Assembly: GCF_001692445.1 (NCBI RefSeq)
Contig: NZ_MAQA01000026.1
Coordinates: 1-62,708 of the forward strand
Direction: 5' to 3'
DNA from: Oerskovia enterophila
Lineage (GTDB): Bacteria > Actinomycetota > Actinomycetes > Actinomycetales > Cellulomonadaceae
Length of the DNA: 62,708 nucleotides
Shown: in pieces, positions 17,512-25,571 of the stretch
How the letters are laid out: each line of letters opens with the position of its first letter
Position numbering within the stretch: position 1 is the stretch's first letter
The notes under the pieces: generated by a model
Told to the model about the DNA's origin: nothing
What the model saw: the letters and a program-made list of their open reading frames with translations, nothing else
Databases searched by the model: none
Made by a program: the position numbers and the translations under genes

Positions 17512-18849
17512 ATGGACAGGCAGCAGGAGTTCGTGCTCCGCACGGTCGAGGAGCGCGACATCCGCTTCATCCGTCTCTGGTTCACCGACGTGCTGGGGAT
17601 GCTCAAGTCGGTCGCGATCGCGCCCGCCGAGCTCGAGTCGGCCTTCTCGGAGGGCATCGGCTTCGACGGCAGCTCGATCGAGGGCCTCACGCGCGTGTAC
17701 GAGGCGGACATGATCGCGCGCCCCGACCCGACCACGTTCCAGGTGCTGCCGTGGCGCGGCGACCGCCACGGGACGGCCAGGATGTTCTGCGACATCCTCA
17801 CGCCCGACGGCGAGCCCTCGCTCGCGGACTCGCGCAACGTGCTCAAGCGCGCGCTGGCCAAGGCGAGCGACAAGGGCTTCACGTTCTACACGCACCCCGA
17901 GGTCGAGTTCTACCTCTTCAACCACCCGGCCGACGCCTCGTCGCCGCTCGTCCCGGTGGACCAGGGCGGGTACTTCGACCACCTGGCCCGCGGATCGACG
18001 CACGACTTCCGTCGCGCGGCGATCACGATGCTCGAGTCGATGGGCATCTCGGTGGAGTTCTCCCACCACGAGGCCGGCCCCGGCCAGAACGAGATCGACC
18101 TGCGCTACGCCGACGCCCTGACCACGGCCGACAACCTCATGACGTTCCGCACGGTCGTCAAGGAGGTCGCGCTCGAGCAGGGGGTCTTCGCGTCGTTCAT
18201 GCCCAAGCCCATGGCCGACCAGCCGGGCTCGGGCATGCACACGCACCTGTCGTTGTTCGAGGGCGACCGCAACGCGTTCCACGAGCCCGGTGCGCAGTTC
18301 GAGCTGTCCAAGACGGCGCGCTCGTTCATCGCGGGCCTGCTGGTCCACGCCGCGGAGATCACCGCGATCACCAACCAGTACGTCAACTCGTACAAGCGCC
18401 TGTGGGGCGGGTCGGAGGCCCCGAGCTACGTCTGCTGGGGCCACAACAACCGCTCGGCGCTCGTGCGCGTGCCCATGTACAAGCCGGGCAAGGGAAACTC
18501 GAGCCGCATCGAGTACCGCGCCCTGGACTCCGCGACCAACCCGTACCTCGCGTACGCGGTCATCCTCGCGGCGGGCCTCAAGGGCATCGAGGAGGGCTAC
18601 GAGCTCCCCGAGGAGACCGAGGACGACGTGTGGGAGCTGACGGACTCCGAGCGCCGTGCGCTCGGGATCAAGCCGCTGCCGCAGTCGCTCGACGCCGCGA
18701 TCCAGATCATGGAGACGTCCGAGCTCGTCGCCGAGACCCTGGGCGAGCACGTGTTCGACTTCGTGCTGCGCAACAAGCGCCAGGAGTGGGACGCGTACCG
18801 CTCGCAGGTCACGCCGTTCGAGCTGAAGCGGTTCCTGCAGGTCCTGTGA
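17512..18849 (+). CDS. glnA2: Type I glutamine synthetase, GlnA2 type
   Basis: 445 residues from ATG 17512, six bases after CAGGAT. Family motifs: GFDGSSIEG near residue 47, the metal-binding HPEVEFYLF, HHEAGPGQNEIDLRY, KPMADQPGSGMHTHLS and NRSALVRVP. It is shorter than the main GlnA and, at the place of the adenylylated tyrosine (GlnA has DLYELP), it has DVWELT with Trp at about 374. It therefore cannot be adenylylated there. Family relatives (Rv2222c) are the non-adenylylated second enzyme. glnE follows 40 bases downstream. Confidence 0.92.
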   Translation: MDRQQEFVLRTVEERDIRFIRLWFTDVLGMLKSVAIAPAELESAFSEGIGFDGSSIEGLTRVYEADMIARPDPTTFQVLPWRGDRHGTARMFCDILTPDGEPSLADSRNVLKRALAKASDKGFTFYTHPEVEFYLFNHPADASSPLVPVDQGGYFDHLARGSTHDFRRAAITMLESMGISVEFSHHEAGPGQNEIDLRYADALTTADNLMTFRTVVKEVALEQGVFASFMPKPMADQPGSGMHTHLSLFEGDRNAFHEPGAQFELSKTARSFIAGLLVHAAEITAITNQYVNSYKRLWGGSEAPSYVCWGHNNRSALVRVPMYKPGKGNSSRIEYRALDSATNPYLAYAVILAAGLKGIEEGYELPEETEDDVWELTDSERRALGIKPLPQSLDAAIQIMETSELVAETLGEHVFDFVLRNKRQEWDAYRSQVTPFELKRFLQVL

Positions 18850-18889
18850 GCCCGTCCTCGCGCGGGCCCGTCGGGCCTTGGTGGTCGCG

Positions 18890-21800
18890 ATGACCCCGGG
18901 GCCCGACGGCGGCGCTCACCTCAGCAGCTTCGGCGCGCCTGCGGGGTCGCGGCGCACCACCCCGACCTCGCGCCTGCGCAGGCTCGGGTTCGCCGACGTC
19001 ACCCGCTCGTTGTCGCTGCTCGACGACAAGGACCTCGTGGGGGTCCTCGGGCCCCTGTCCGAGGAGCTGCTCGCCGCGGTCGGCGCGACCGCGGACCCTG
19101 ACCTTGCGCTGCTCCAGCTCGCCCGGCTGTCGTCCGCGGTGGCCGGGGACGAGGCGTCGTGCACGCTGCTCAGGGACGTGCTCTCGGGCGCGGCGGCGGG
19201 CGAGGCCGCCGCCGACGAGCGGTCGGCGGACGCGGGGGATGCGGCCGGCGAGGGTGCCGGCGACCTCGGTCCCGGTCCCGCGGGCTCCACGGAGGGTGCG
19301 ACGGCACCGCACGGCCCCGTCCCGACCGGTCGTGACCGCCTCCTGGCGGTGCTCGGCGCCTCGGTCGCGCTCGGCGACGACCTGGTCTCCCACCCCGAGC
19401 TGCTGCACGTCGTCGCCGACCCGACGCCGGGGACCGGGGTGCCTGCGGAGGCCGTGCGCGCCGAGCTGCTGCGCGCCGTGGACGCGGACCCCGACGCGGG
19501 GCAGCCGGTCGCGGCCGTCCCCGTCGGTGCGGCCACCGACGCGATGCGCCGGGCCTACCGTGCGCGCATCCTGCGGATCGCGGCGACCGACCTCACCGCG
19601 CCCGACCCCCTGACCGCGATGCCCGCCGTGGCCGCGGCGCTCGCGGACCTGGCTGCGGCCGCGCTCGAGGCCGCGCTCGCGGTCGCCCGCTCCGAGCTCG
19701 ACGACCACGGCGGGGGCGTCCGGCTCGCTGTGATGGGCATGGGCAAGTGCGGGGGGCGCGAGCTCAACTACGTGTCCGACGTCGACGTGATCTACGTCGC
19801 CGAGCCCGCCGACGGGTACGACGAGGCCTACGCCACGAGCGTCGGGGCGCGCCTCGCGACGGGGCTCGCCCGGGTCTGCTCGGGCACGTCCTCGGAACCG
19901 CCGTTGTGGCCCGTCGACGCCGCGCTACGCCCCGAGGGCAAGAACGGGCCGCTCGTGCGGAGCCTCGCGAGCCACCTCGCGTACTACGAGCGCTGGGCCA
20001 AGACCTGGGAGTTCCAGGCGCTGCTCAAGGCGCGGCTGGTCGCGGGGGACGCCGAGCTCGCGGCGGCCTACCACGACGCGATCAACCCGTTCGTGTGGAC
20101 GGCCGTGGCGCGGGAGAACTTCGTCGAGGACTCCCAGGCCATGCGCCGCCGGGTCGAGGACCACGTGCCGGCCGCCGAGGCGGACCGCCAGCTCAAGCTC
20201 GGCAAGGGGGGACTGCGCGACGTCGAGTTCACGGTCCAGCTCCTGCAGCTCGTGCACGGCCGGGCCGACGACTCGATCCGCAGCCCCAGCACCCTCACGG
20301 CGCTCGCCGCGCTGGCGGCGGGTGGCTACGTCGGCCGCGAGCACGCCGCCCGCCTGGCCGCCTGCTACCGGTTCCTGCGCTCGCTCGAGCACCGCATCCA
20401 GCTCTTCCGCCTGCGCCGCACCCACCTCATCCCGACCGGGGAGGACGACCTGCGCCGTCTGGCCCGGTCGGTGGGCATGCGCTCCGAGGGCGCCGAAGGG
20501 CTCATGGAACGGTGGCGCGCGACGCGCCGCGAGGTGCGCGCGCTGCACGAGGAGCTGTTCTACCGGCCGCTGCTCCCGGCGACCGCGCAGCTCTCGACCG
20601 AGGAGGCGAGCCTCGCACCGGAGGCGGCCAAGGCGCGCTTCCAGGCGATCGGCTACCGCGACCCCGCGGGTGCCATGCGCCACGTCGTCGCGCTGACCGA
20701 GGGCGTGAGCCGCCGCGCGGCGATCCAGCGTCAGCTCCTGCCCGTGATGCTCGGCTGGTTCGCCGAGGGCGCGGACCCCGACGCGGGGCTCCTGAACTTC
20801 CGCACGCTGTCCGAGGAGCTCGGCTCGACCCACTGGTACCTCAAGCTGCTGCGCGACTCGGGGTCGGCCGCGCACCGTCTCGCGACGCTCCTGTCGAGCT
20901 CGCGCTACATGGCCGACGCCCTCTCGCGCTCGCCCGAGTCCGTCGCCTGGCTCGCGGACGACGCCGAGCTGGCCCCGCGCGGCGCGGCCCGGCTGGCGGT
21001 CGAGGCCGACGCGATCCTGACCCGTGCCGATGTCGCGGGGCCCGCGGCCAAGGCGCTGCGGGCGGTGCGCCGTCGCGAGCTCGCACGGACGGGGGCCGCG
21101 GAGATCCTGGGCGTCGTGGACGCGGTCGACGCGGCGCGCGCGATCTCCGACGCCGCCGACCTGCTGCTCGTGGGCGGGCTGCGGGTCGCGCAGTTCGTGG
21201 CGCGCCAGGAGCTCGGGATCGCGGGCCCTGCCGACGACCCCGCGCGCCTGCAGGTCGTCGCCATGGGACGCCTGGGCGGCCGGGAGATGGGCTACGGCTC
21301 GGACGCCGACGTGCTCTTCGTGTACGAGCCGGTCGAGGGGGCCGCCGACCGCGACGCCCAGGCGTTCGCGCTCCTCGTCGCGACCCGCCTGCGCTCGCTG
21401 CTCGGGGACATGGGACCCGAGCCGGGGCTGCCCGTGGACGCCGACCTGCGCCCCGAGGGCCGCAACGGCCCGCTCGTGCGCTCGTTCGAGTCCTACGCCG
21501 AGTACTACGACCGCTGGTCGGCCGCGTGGGAGAGCCAGGCCCTGCTGCGCGCACGGCCCGTCGCGGGAGACCCGGGGCTCGGCGAGCGCTTCGTCGGGCT
21601 CGTCGACCCCGTGCGCTACCCGGCGGGCGGGGTCGAGCCCGCGACGGAGCGCGAGGTCCGGCGCATCAAGGCGCGCGTCGAGGCCGAGCGGCTGCCCCGC
21701 GGTGTCGATCCCTCGCGCCACCTCAAGCTGGGCCGCGGGGGGGTCTCCGACGTCGAGTGGACCGTCCAGCTCCTCCAGCTCCAGCACGCGCACGAGGTCG

Positions 21801-22111
21801 CGGGACTGCGGACGACGTCGACGGTCGACGCCCTCGAGGCGGCCGCGGACGCGGGCATCGTCACGCCCGACGACGCCGCGACTTTGGGAGAGTCGTGGCA
21901 CCTCGCGTCGCGGTTGCGCAGCGCGCTCGTGCTCTGGTCCGGGCGCACCGGGGGGCCCTCGGCCGACGTCCTGCCGCACGAGGTCCGGGCGCTCGCGGGG
22001 CTGGCGCGCGTGATCGGGGAGGAGTCGGGGGCCGAGCTCGAGGATCGCTACCTGCGCACGGCCCGGCGGGCGCGTGCCGTCATGGAGCGCGTGTTCTACG
22101 GCGAGGACTGA
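18890..22111 (+). CDS. glnE: Glutamine synthetase adenylyltransferase / adenylyl-removing enzyme
   Basis: 1073 residues from ATG 18890. Two nucleotidyltransferase domains are recognisable. The N-terminal one has MGKCGGRELNYVSDVDVIYV near 285, and the C-terminal one has MGRLGGREMGYGSDADVLFVYE near 790; each carries the G-S/D-x-D catalytic pair. Each is followed by a helical segment with LKLG(K/R)GG(L/V)(R/S)DVE. It adds AMP to, and removes it from, glutamine synthetase according to nitrogen status. Its substrate should be the GlnA encoded at 47015-48439, since the adjacent GlnA2 lacks the target Tyr. No clear ribosome site is seen; translation may depend on glnA2. Confidence 0.95.
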   Translation: MTPGPDGGAHLSSFGAPAGSRRTTPTSRLRRLGFADVTRSLSLLDDKDLVGVLGPLSEELLAAVGATADPDLALLQLARLSSAVAGDEASCTLLRDVLSGAAAGEAAADERSADAGDAAGEGAGDLGPGPAGSTEGATAPHGPVPTGRDRLLAVLGASVALGDDLVSHPELLHVVADPTPGTGVPAEAVRAELLRAVDADPDAGQPVAAVPVGAATDAMRRAYRARILRIAATDLTAPDPLTAMPAVAAALADLAAAALEAALAVARSELDDHGGGVRLAVMGMGKCGGRELNYVSDVDVIYVAEPADGYDEAYATSVGARLATGLARVCSGTSSEPPLWPVDAALRPEGKNGPLVRSLASHLAYYERWAKTWEFQALLKARLVAGDAELAAAYHDAINPFVWTAVARENFVEDSQAMRRRVEDHVPAAEADRQLKLGKGGLRDVEFTVQLLQLVHGRADDSIRSPSTLTALAALAAGGYVGREHAARLAACYRFLRSLEHRIQLFRLRRTHLIPTGEDDLRRLARSVGMRSEGAEGLMERWRATRREVRALHEELFYRPLLPATAQLSTEEASLAPEAAKARFQAIGYRDPAGAMRHVVALTEGVSRRAAIQRQLLPVMLGWFAEGADPDAGLLNFRTLSEELGSTHWYLKLLRDSGSAAHRLATLLSSSRYMADALSRSPESVAWLADDAELAPRGAARLAVEADAILTRADVAGPAAKALRAVRRRELARTGAAEILGVVDAVDAARAISDAADLLLVGGLRVAQFVARQELGIAGPADDPARLQVVAMGRLGGREMGYGSDADVLFVYEPVEGAADRDAQAFALLVATRLRSLLGDMGPEPGLPVDADLRPEGRNGPLVRSFESYAEYYDRWSAAWESQALLRARPVAGDPGLGERFVGLVDPVRYPAGGVEPATEREVRRIKARVEAERLPRGVDPSRHLKLGRGGVSDVEWTVQLLQLQHAHEVAGLRTTSTVDALEAAADAGIVTPDDAATLGESWHLASRLRSALVLWSGRTGGPSADVLPHEVRALAGLARVIGEESGAELEDRYLRTARRARAVMERVFYGED

Positions 22112-22207
22112 GCGTCCCGCTCCTCGTCGGTCCGGTGGCCCGGTCGACGCGGTCCGTGGCGTCGGCGCGGGCTCGTCGCACGCTCCCACGCAGGGCCGCC
22201 CCCGCGC

Positions 22208-23032
22208 CTATTGCGCGCGGCCGTCCTCGTCGCACGGCGGGGTCACGGAGATGCCGACCGCGTCGAGCTGGGTCTCGACGAGGACGAGCGTGCGCTCCAT
22301 CGCGACGGGTTGCAGCTTGCCGACCTGGTGCCCGTGCGGATGGTCGAAGAAGACGAGCAGGCAGAGCATGAGCGAGATGACGAGCGTGACGCTGCCCATG
22401 AGCACCGACTGCGTGACGGCGCCCTCGGCCGAGTCGGCGAAGAAGAGCATGAACACGAAGATCGTCGCGGAGATGGCGAACAGGACGAGCCACAGGGGGA
22501 GCGGGATCAGTCCCTCGGCGCCGTGCACGCGGGCCTGGCGCGCCTGCTCCCGGTCGGCGGTCTGGTCCATCCACCGGTCGTAGGCCGACTGCTCGGTGTC
22601 CGAGGCGGGCTCGACCCCGCGGATGGTGCGGAACATCTCGACGCCCCAGGGGTTGACGGCGTCGCCGAGCCGCGCGTCGGCCATGGCCTCCCACTCGGTC
22701 GTCGCGACCGAGCGTGCATAACAGACGAGCTGGCCCGACAGCTCGGCCCCGGCGTCAGCGGGAAGGAACTGCGCCGTCTGGATCTGCTGCGCGACGACCT
22801 GCGCCTCCTCCTCGGCGCCGCTGCGCGCCTCGTCGTAGGACTCGAAGGCCAGGAAGATGATGAAGCCGAGGAGCACCGAGAAACCCGTGGCGAGGACACC
22901 GAACACCCCCGACGCACGGTCTCCGTCGCGGAAGCGGCTGCCCTCGGGTGCGCGGGCGCGCACGAGCAGCATGGCGGTGACGGTCACGGCCGTGGCGCCG
23001 ATCGTGACGAGCGCTGCGATCAGGATGTTCAC
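22208..23032 (-). CDS. DUF4239 (bestrophin-like) membrane protein
   Basis: 274 residues from GTG 23032. Two membrane segments lie near the N-terminus (about 4-24 and 43-63) and two near the C-terminus (about 182-202 and 213-232). Between them is a helical soluble region of about 120 residues containing QQIQTAQFLP and VATTEWEAMADARLGD. This is the DUF4239 pattern, called bestrophin-like, which may mean a chloride or anion channel. It is the last gene of a five-gene operon and begins 4 bases after the preceding stop. Confidence 0.75.
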   Translation of the reverse strand: MNILIAALVTIGATAVTVTAMLLVRARAPEGSRFRDGDRASGVFGVLATGFSVLLGFIIFLAFESYDEARSGAEEEAQVVAQQIQTAQFLPADAGAELSGQLVCYARSVATTEWEAMADARLGDAVNPWGVEMFRTIRGVEPASDTEQSAYDRWMDQTADREQARQARVHGAEGLIPLPLWLVLFAISATIFVFMLFFADSAEGAVTQSVLMGSVTLVISLMLCLLVFFDHPHGHQVGKLQPVAMERTLVLVETQLDAVGISVTPPCDEDGRAQ

Positions 23033-23036
23033 GGCT

Positions 23037-23795
23037 TCACACCTGGACCGGGTAGGAGACCAGGACGCCCAGCGTCGCGAGCAGCACGACCCCGCCGATC
23101 CCGACCATCGCGAGCCGCAGCCGGTGCGACGAGAGCTTGGCCCCGATGCCGCCGAAGAACAGCACCGACGCGCACAGCACCGTGGCGAGCACGTAGTTGT
23201 CCTTGACCCCGTTGGCGTGGTGCGCCCGCGCGGCGGAAGCGTCGGCCTTCTTCTCGAGCCGCTGCGACTCCTGGGTCGCCGCGAGCACGTACTCGTCCAT
23301 CGCGAACGGGCTGGGCGGCGCGTCGGCGTTGGTCGAAGGGTCCAGCGCGACCCACGCCTGGACAGCGGGCTCGAACTCCTCGCGGAACCGTGCGTAGAGG
23401 AACCCCGAGTAGGTCGCGGGGTCGGGGACGTAGCCGGGAGCCGGGCCCACGCGTCCCTGCTCCTCGTCGAGCGCGCTCAGCCAGTCGGTGAAGAGCTGGA
23501 CGTCGATGATGGTCTGCTGGCCCGCGAGCGTCGAGGCGCGGTTGCTCTCGGTGCGTGCGGCACCGGCCGCGCTGTACGACGTCGCCATCTCCCCACCCCA
23601 CTGCGCGCTCTGGAACGCGGACCAGGCCGTCATGACGGTCGCGATCGCGAGCAGGACGGCCGCGACCAGCTCGAGGTGCCGGTGGACCGCAGCGACGGGG
23701 CCGCCCGGTGCGGCCGGGCCGCCCGGACCGGTCGACGGGTTGGTGGCCCCAGGCGTGGACCGACCACGGGGGCTGGGGCTCCCGTGGTCGGTCAC
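23037..23795 (-). CDS. Three-pass membrane protein of the envelope operon (DUF4337-like)
   Basis: 252 residues from GTG 23795. A Pro/Gly-rich head (1-37) is followed by one membrane segment (about 42-60, ELVAAVLLAIATVMTAWSAFQSAQWGG). Then comes a long helical extracytoplasmic or cytoplasmic domain, and two more membrane segments (about 202-220 and 229-248). The SAFQSAQWGGEMA stretch and the N-terminal TM/helical hairpin resemble DUF4337. No catalytic motif is visible. It is fourth in the operon, between the SHOCT/PLDc_N protein and the DUF4239 protein. Confidence 0.65.
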   Translation of the reverse strand: MTDHGSPSPRGRSTPGATNPSTGPGGPAAPGGPVAAVHRHLELVAAVLLAIATVMTAWSAFQSAQWGGEMATSYSAAGAARTESNRASTLAGQQTIIDVQLFTDWLSALDEEQGRVGPAPGYVPDPATYSGFLYARFREEFEPAVQAWVALDPSTNADAPPSPFAMDEYVLAATQESQRLEKKADASAARAHHANGVKDNYVLATVLCASVLFFGGIGAKLSSHRLRLAMVGIGGVVLLATLGVLVSYPVQV

Positions 23796-23820
23796 GTCGG
23801 TCCTGTGCGCGCTCGTCCGA

Positions 23821-24204
23821 CTAGGCGAGTGCCTTGGCCTTGAGCGTGGCGAACTCGTTCTCGTCGATCACGCCGGCGTCGAGCAGGGCCTTGGCGTCGC
23901 TGATCTGGGTCGCCGCGGAGGACTCGGACTTCGCGACCCCCCGGATGTACGCGTCGGTCTGGGCCTTGGCCTGCGAGACGTCCTGCATCTGCCGTTCGGC
24001 CATGCCGCGCCCTCTGGCGATGACGTAGATCAGCGCCGTGAGGAACGGGACGAGGACCAGCGCGACGATCCACAGCGCCTTCCACCAGCCGCTGAGCTCG
24101 TGGTCCCGGAAGAGGTCAGCCAGGATCCTGAACAGGATCATGAGGTACATGAAGAAGAAGAACCACCAGATCATCAACCAGAACCAGTCCATGAAGCTGT
24201 CCAT
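23821..24204 (-). CDS. SHOCT-domain membrane protein with PLDc_N-like head
   Basis: 127 residues; ATG 24204 follows GAGGAGGACG. The N-terminus is extremely aromatic and hydrophobic (MDSFMDWFWLMIWWFFFFMY) and with a second segment (WWKALWIVALVLVPFLTALIYVIARGRGMAER) makes the two-helix PLDc_N type anchor. The C-terminus is a SHOCT domain, IKALL-like: ISDAKALLDAGVIDENEFATLKAKALA. SHOCT domains are short oligomerisation helices. It is third in the operon. Confidence 0.85.
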   Translation of the reverse strand: MDSFMDWFWLMIWWFFFFMYLMILFRILADLFRDHELSGWWKALWIVALVLVPFLTALIYVIARGRGMAERQMQDVSQAKAQTDAYIRGVAKSESSAATQISDAKALLDAGVIDENEFATLKAKALA

Positions 24205-24231
24205 GCGACGTCCTCCTCGTACGGGTGCCGG

Positions 24232-24528
24232 TCAACCGGCAAGGATCTGAGACTTCTGGGCCTCGAACTCTGCGGGGCTCAGGATGCCCTGGTCGCGCAG
24301 AGCGGCGAGCTGGGTGAGCTGCGCGATCCGGGCGTCCATGTCGACCGGCGCCGGTGCGGGTGCCGGCGGCGCGGGGGCGTAGGTCGGCTGGGGTGCCGGC
24401 TGCTGCGGTGGCGGGGCTTCCTGGGACGCCCAGCGCCCCGCCTGTCGTCGCGAGACGCGGTTGGAGACGGCCGTCGCCGTCCCAGCCACGACGGCGGTGC
24501 GTGCGACTCCTCGGATGAGTCCGGGCAT
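24232..24528 (-). CDS. Short SHOCT-domain protein
   Basis: 98 residues; ATG 24528 follows AGGAGG by nine bases. A small hydrophobic N-terminal stretch (RGVARTAVVAGTATAVSNRV) precedes a Pro/Ala/Gln-rich linker (about 38-62). The SHOCT domain is RIAQLTQLAALRDQGILSPAEFEAQKSQILAG. Second gene of the operon. Such proteins are common partners of DUF6325 in actinobacterial stress clusters, which is my recollection and not proven here. Confidence 0.85.
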   Translation of the reverse strand: MPGLIRGVARTAVVAGTATAVSNRVSRRQAGRWASQEAPPPQQPAPQPTYAPAPPAPAPAPVDMDARIAQLTQLAALRDQGILSPAEFEAQKSQILAG

Positions 24529-24556
24529 GGTGTGGGCCTCCTAGGTCGGTCCGGGA

Positions 24557-25006
24557 TCAGTCGGTGGATTCGTCGGCCTCGAGCGCGGCGAGCACGGCCT
24601 GCACAGGGATGCGCCCCCCGGCCACGAGCTGGGCGCCGCCTCGCCGTAGTGCGGTCGCGAAAGGGGCGGCCCAGACGTTCTCGTAGACGAGCACGGCCGC
24701 CGTCCTGCCCGGTTCGACGGCCTCCGCCGCCTCGGCCAGGTCCTCGTGGCCCAGGAGACCGGACACGGCCCCTGCGAAGATCTCGAGCCCGGTCGTGCCG
24801 TCGGCGAGCTCGTCGAGCTCGAGGCCGGTCACGGTCCCGTCGTCCTCCTTGCGGAGCACGAGCAGGTCGAGCACCCTGACGATCCCTCGGTCGACCAGGT
24901 CGACGAGCAGGGGGAACGCCTCGCCGGTCATGGCCTCCGACGGGAACTCGACGATCAGGTAGTCGATGGGTCCCGACTCCTGCAGGTCGGTCGGCTCCTG
25001 TGTCAT
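24557..25006 (-). CDS. DUF6325-family protein
   Basis: 149 residues from ATG 25006, which has AAAGGACG upstream. Motifs: GPIDYLIVEFP near residue 12, GEAFPLLVDLVDRGIVRVLDLLVLRKEDDG, and AAVLVYENVWAAPFATALR with ALRRGGAQLVAGGRIP. It is a soluble two-layer fold of a kind also found as DUF1269-type membrane-stress proteins. It is the first gene of the operon, so its promoter region (25007-25246) controls the set. Function unknown. Confidence 0.85.
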   Translation of the reverse strand: MTQEPTDLQESGPIDYLIVEFPSEAMTGEAFPLLVDLVDRGIVRVLDLLVLRKEDDGTVTGLELDELADGTTGLEIFAGAVSGLLGHEDLAEAAEAVEPGRTAAVLVYENVWAAPFATALRRGGAQLVAGGRIPVQAVLAALEADESTD

Positions 25007-25246
25007 GGGTCGGTCGTCCTTTCCTTCGGGGGCTGGGCCCGGTTGCACGGGGCGCGCACACCGCCCTGCCTGGGACCAGACTGCTCCGCAGGAGCGTGGT
25101 CGTCGTCATGCAGACCGCATGAAGTTCGGGTCAGGGACCGCACACCCGACGTCCCCGCGAATCATGTGATCGTGGTGATGCGCGGCGGTCGGCCGGCGTG
25201 CGGCAATGGGGGGACAGGACCCGGCGACAGGATCGAAGGGCACGAC

Positions 25247-25567
25247 GTGGACTACACCGACCGACTACGGCGCTTCGCCGCCAACGACGCACGGCTCGAG
25301 GAAGACCTGGAGGCCGAGGAGGTGATGCTCGACCCCAAGACCCTCGCCCTCGTCCGCCTGGCGGCACTCGTCGCGGTCGGCGGAGCCGAGCCGACCTACG
25401 GCAGCGAGGTCGACGACGCCGTGAACGCAGGGGCGACCACCGCCGAGATCGTCGACGTCCTGTCGGCGACCATCCCGATCGTCGGGCTGCCGAGCGTCGT
25501 GGCGGCAGCCCCCAAGCTCGCCCTCGCGCTCGGGTTCGACCCGTTCGACGTGAGAGAACCTGGGTGA
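25247..25567 (+). CDS. Carboxymuconolactone decarboxylase-like protein without catalytic cysteines
   Basis: 106 residues from GTG 25247, preceded by GAAGGG. The helical core LALVRLAALVAVGGAEPTYG and AGATTAEIVDVLSATIPIVGLPSVVAAA is that of the AhpD/CMD fold. The C-x-x-C-x-x-x-H active site of AhpD-type members is absent; the protein contains no Cys at all. It has a paralogue at 33336-33671 with the same LVRLAALVAV and PIVGxPxVVAA. It faces the LuxR gene and runs divergently from the five-gene operon. A non-enzymatic role is likely. Confidence 0.8.
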   Translation: MDYTDRLRRFAANDARLEEDLEAEEVMLDPKTLALVRLAALVAVGGAEPTYGSEVDDAVNAGATTAEIVDVLSATIPIVGLPSVVAAAPKLALALGFDPFDVREPG

Positions 25568-25571
25568 GCGG

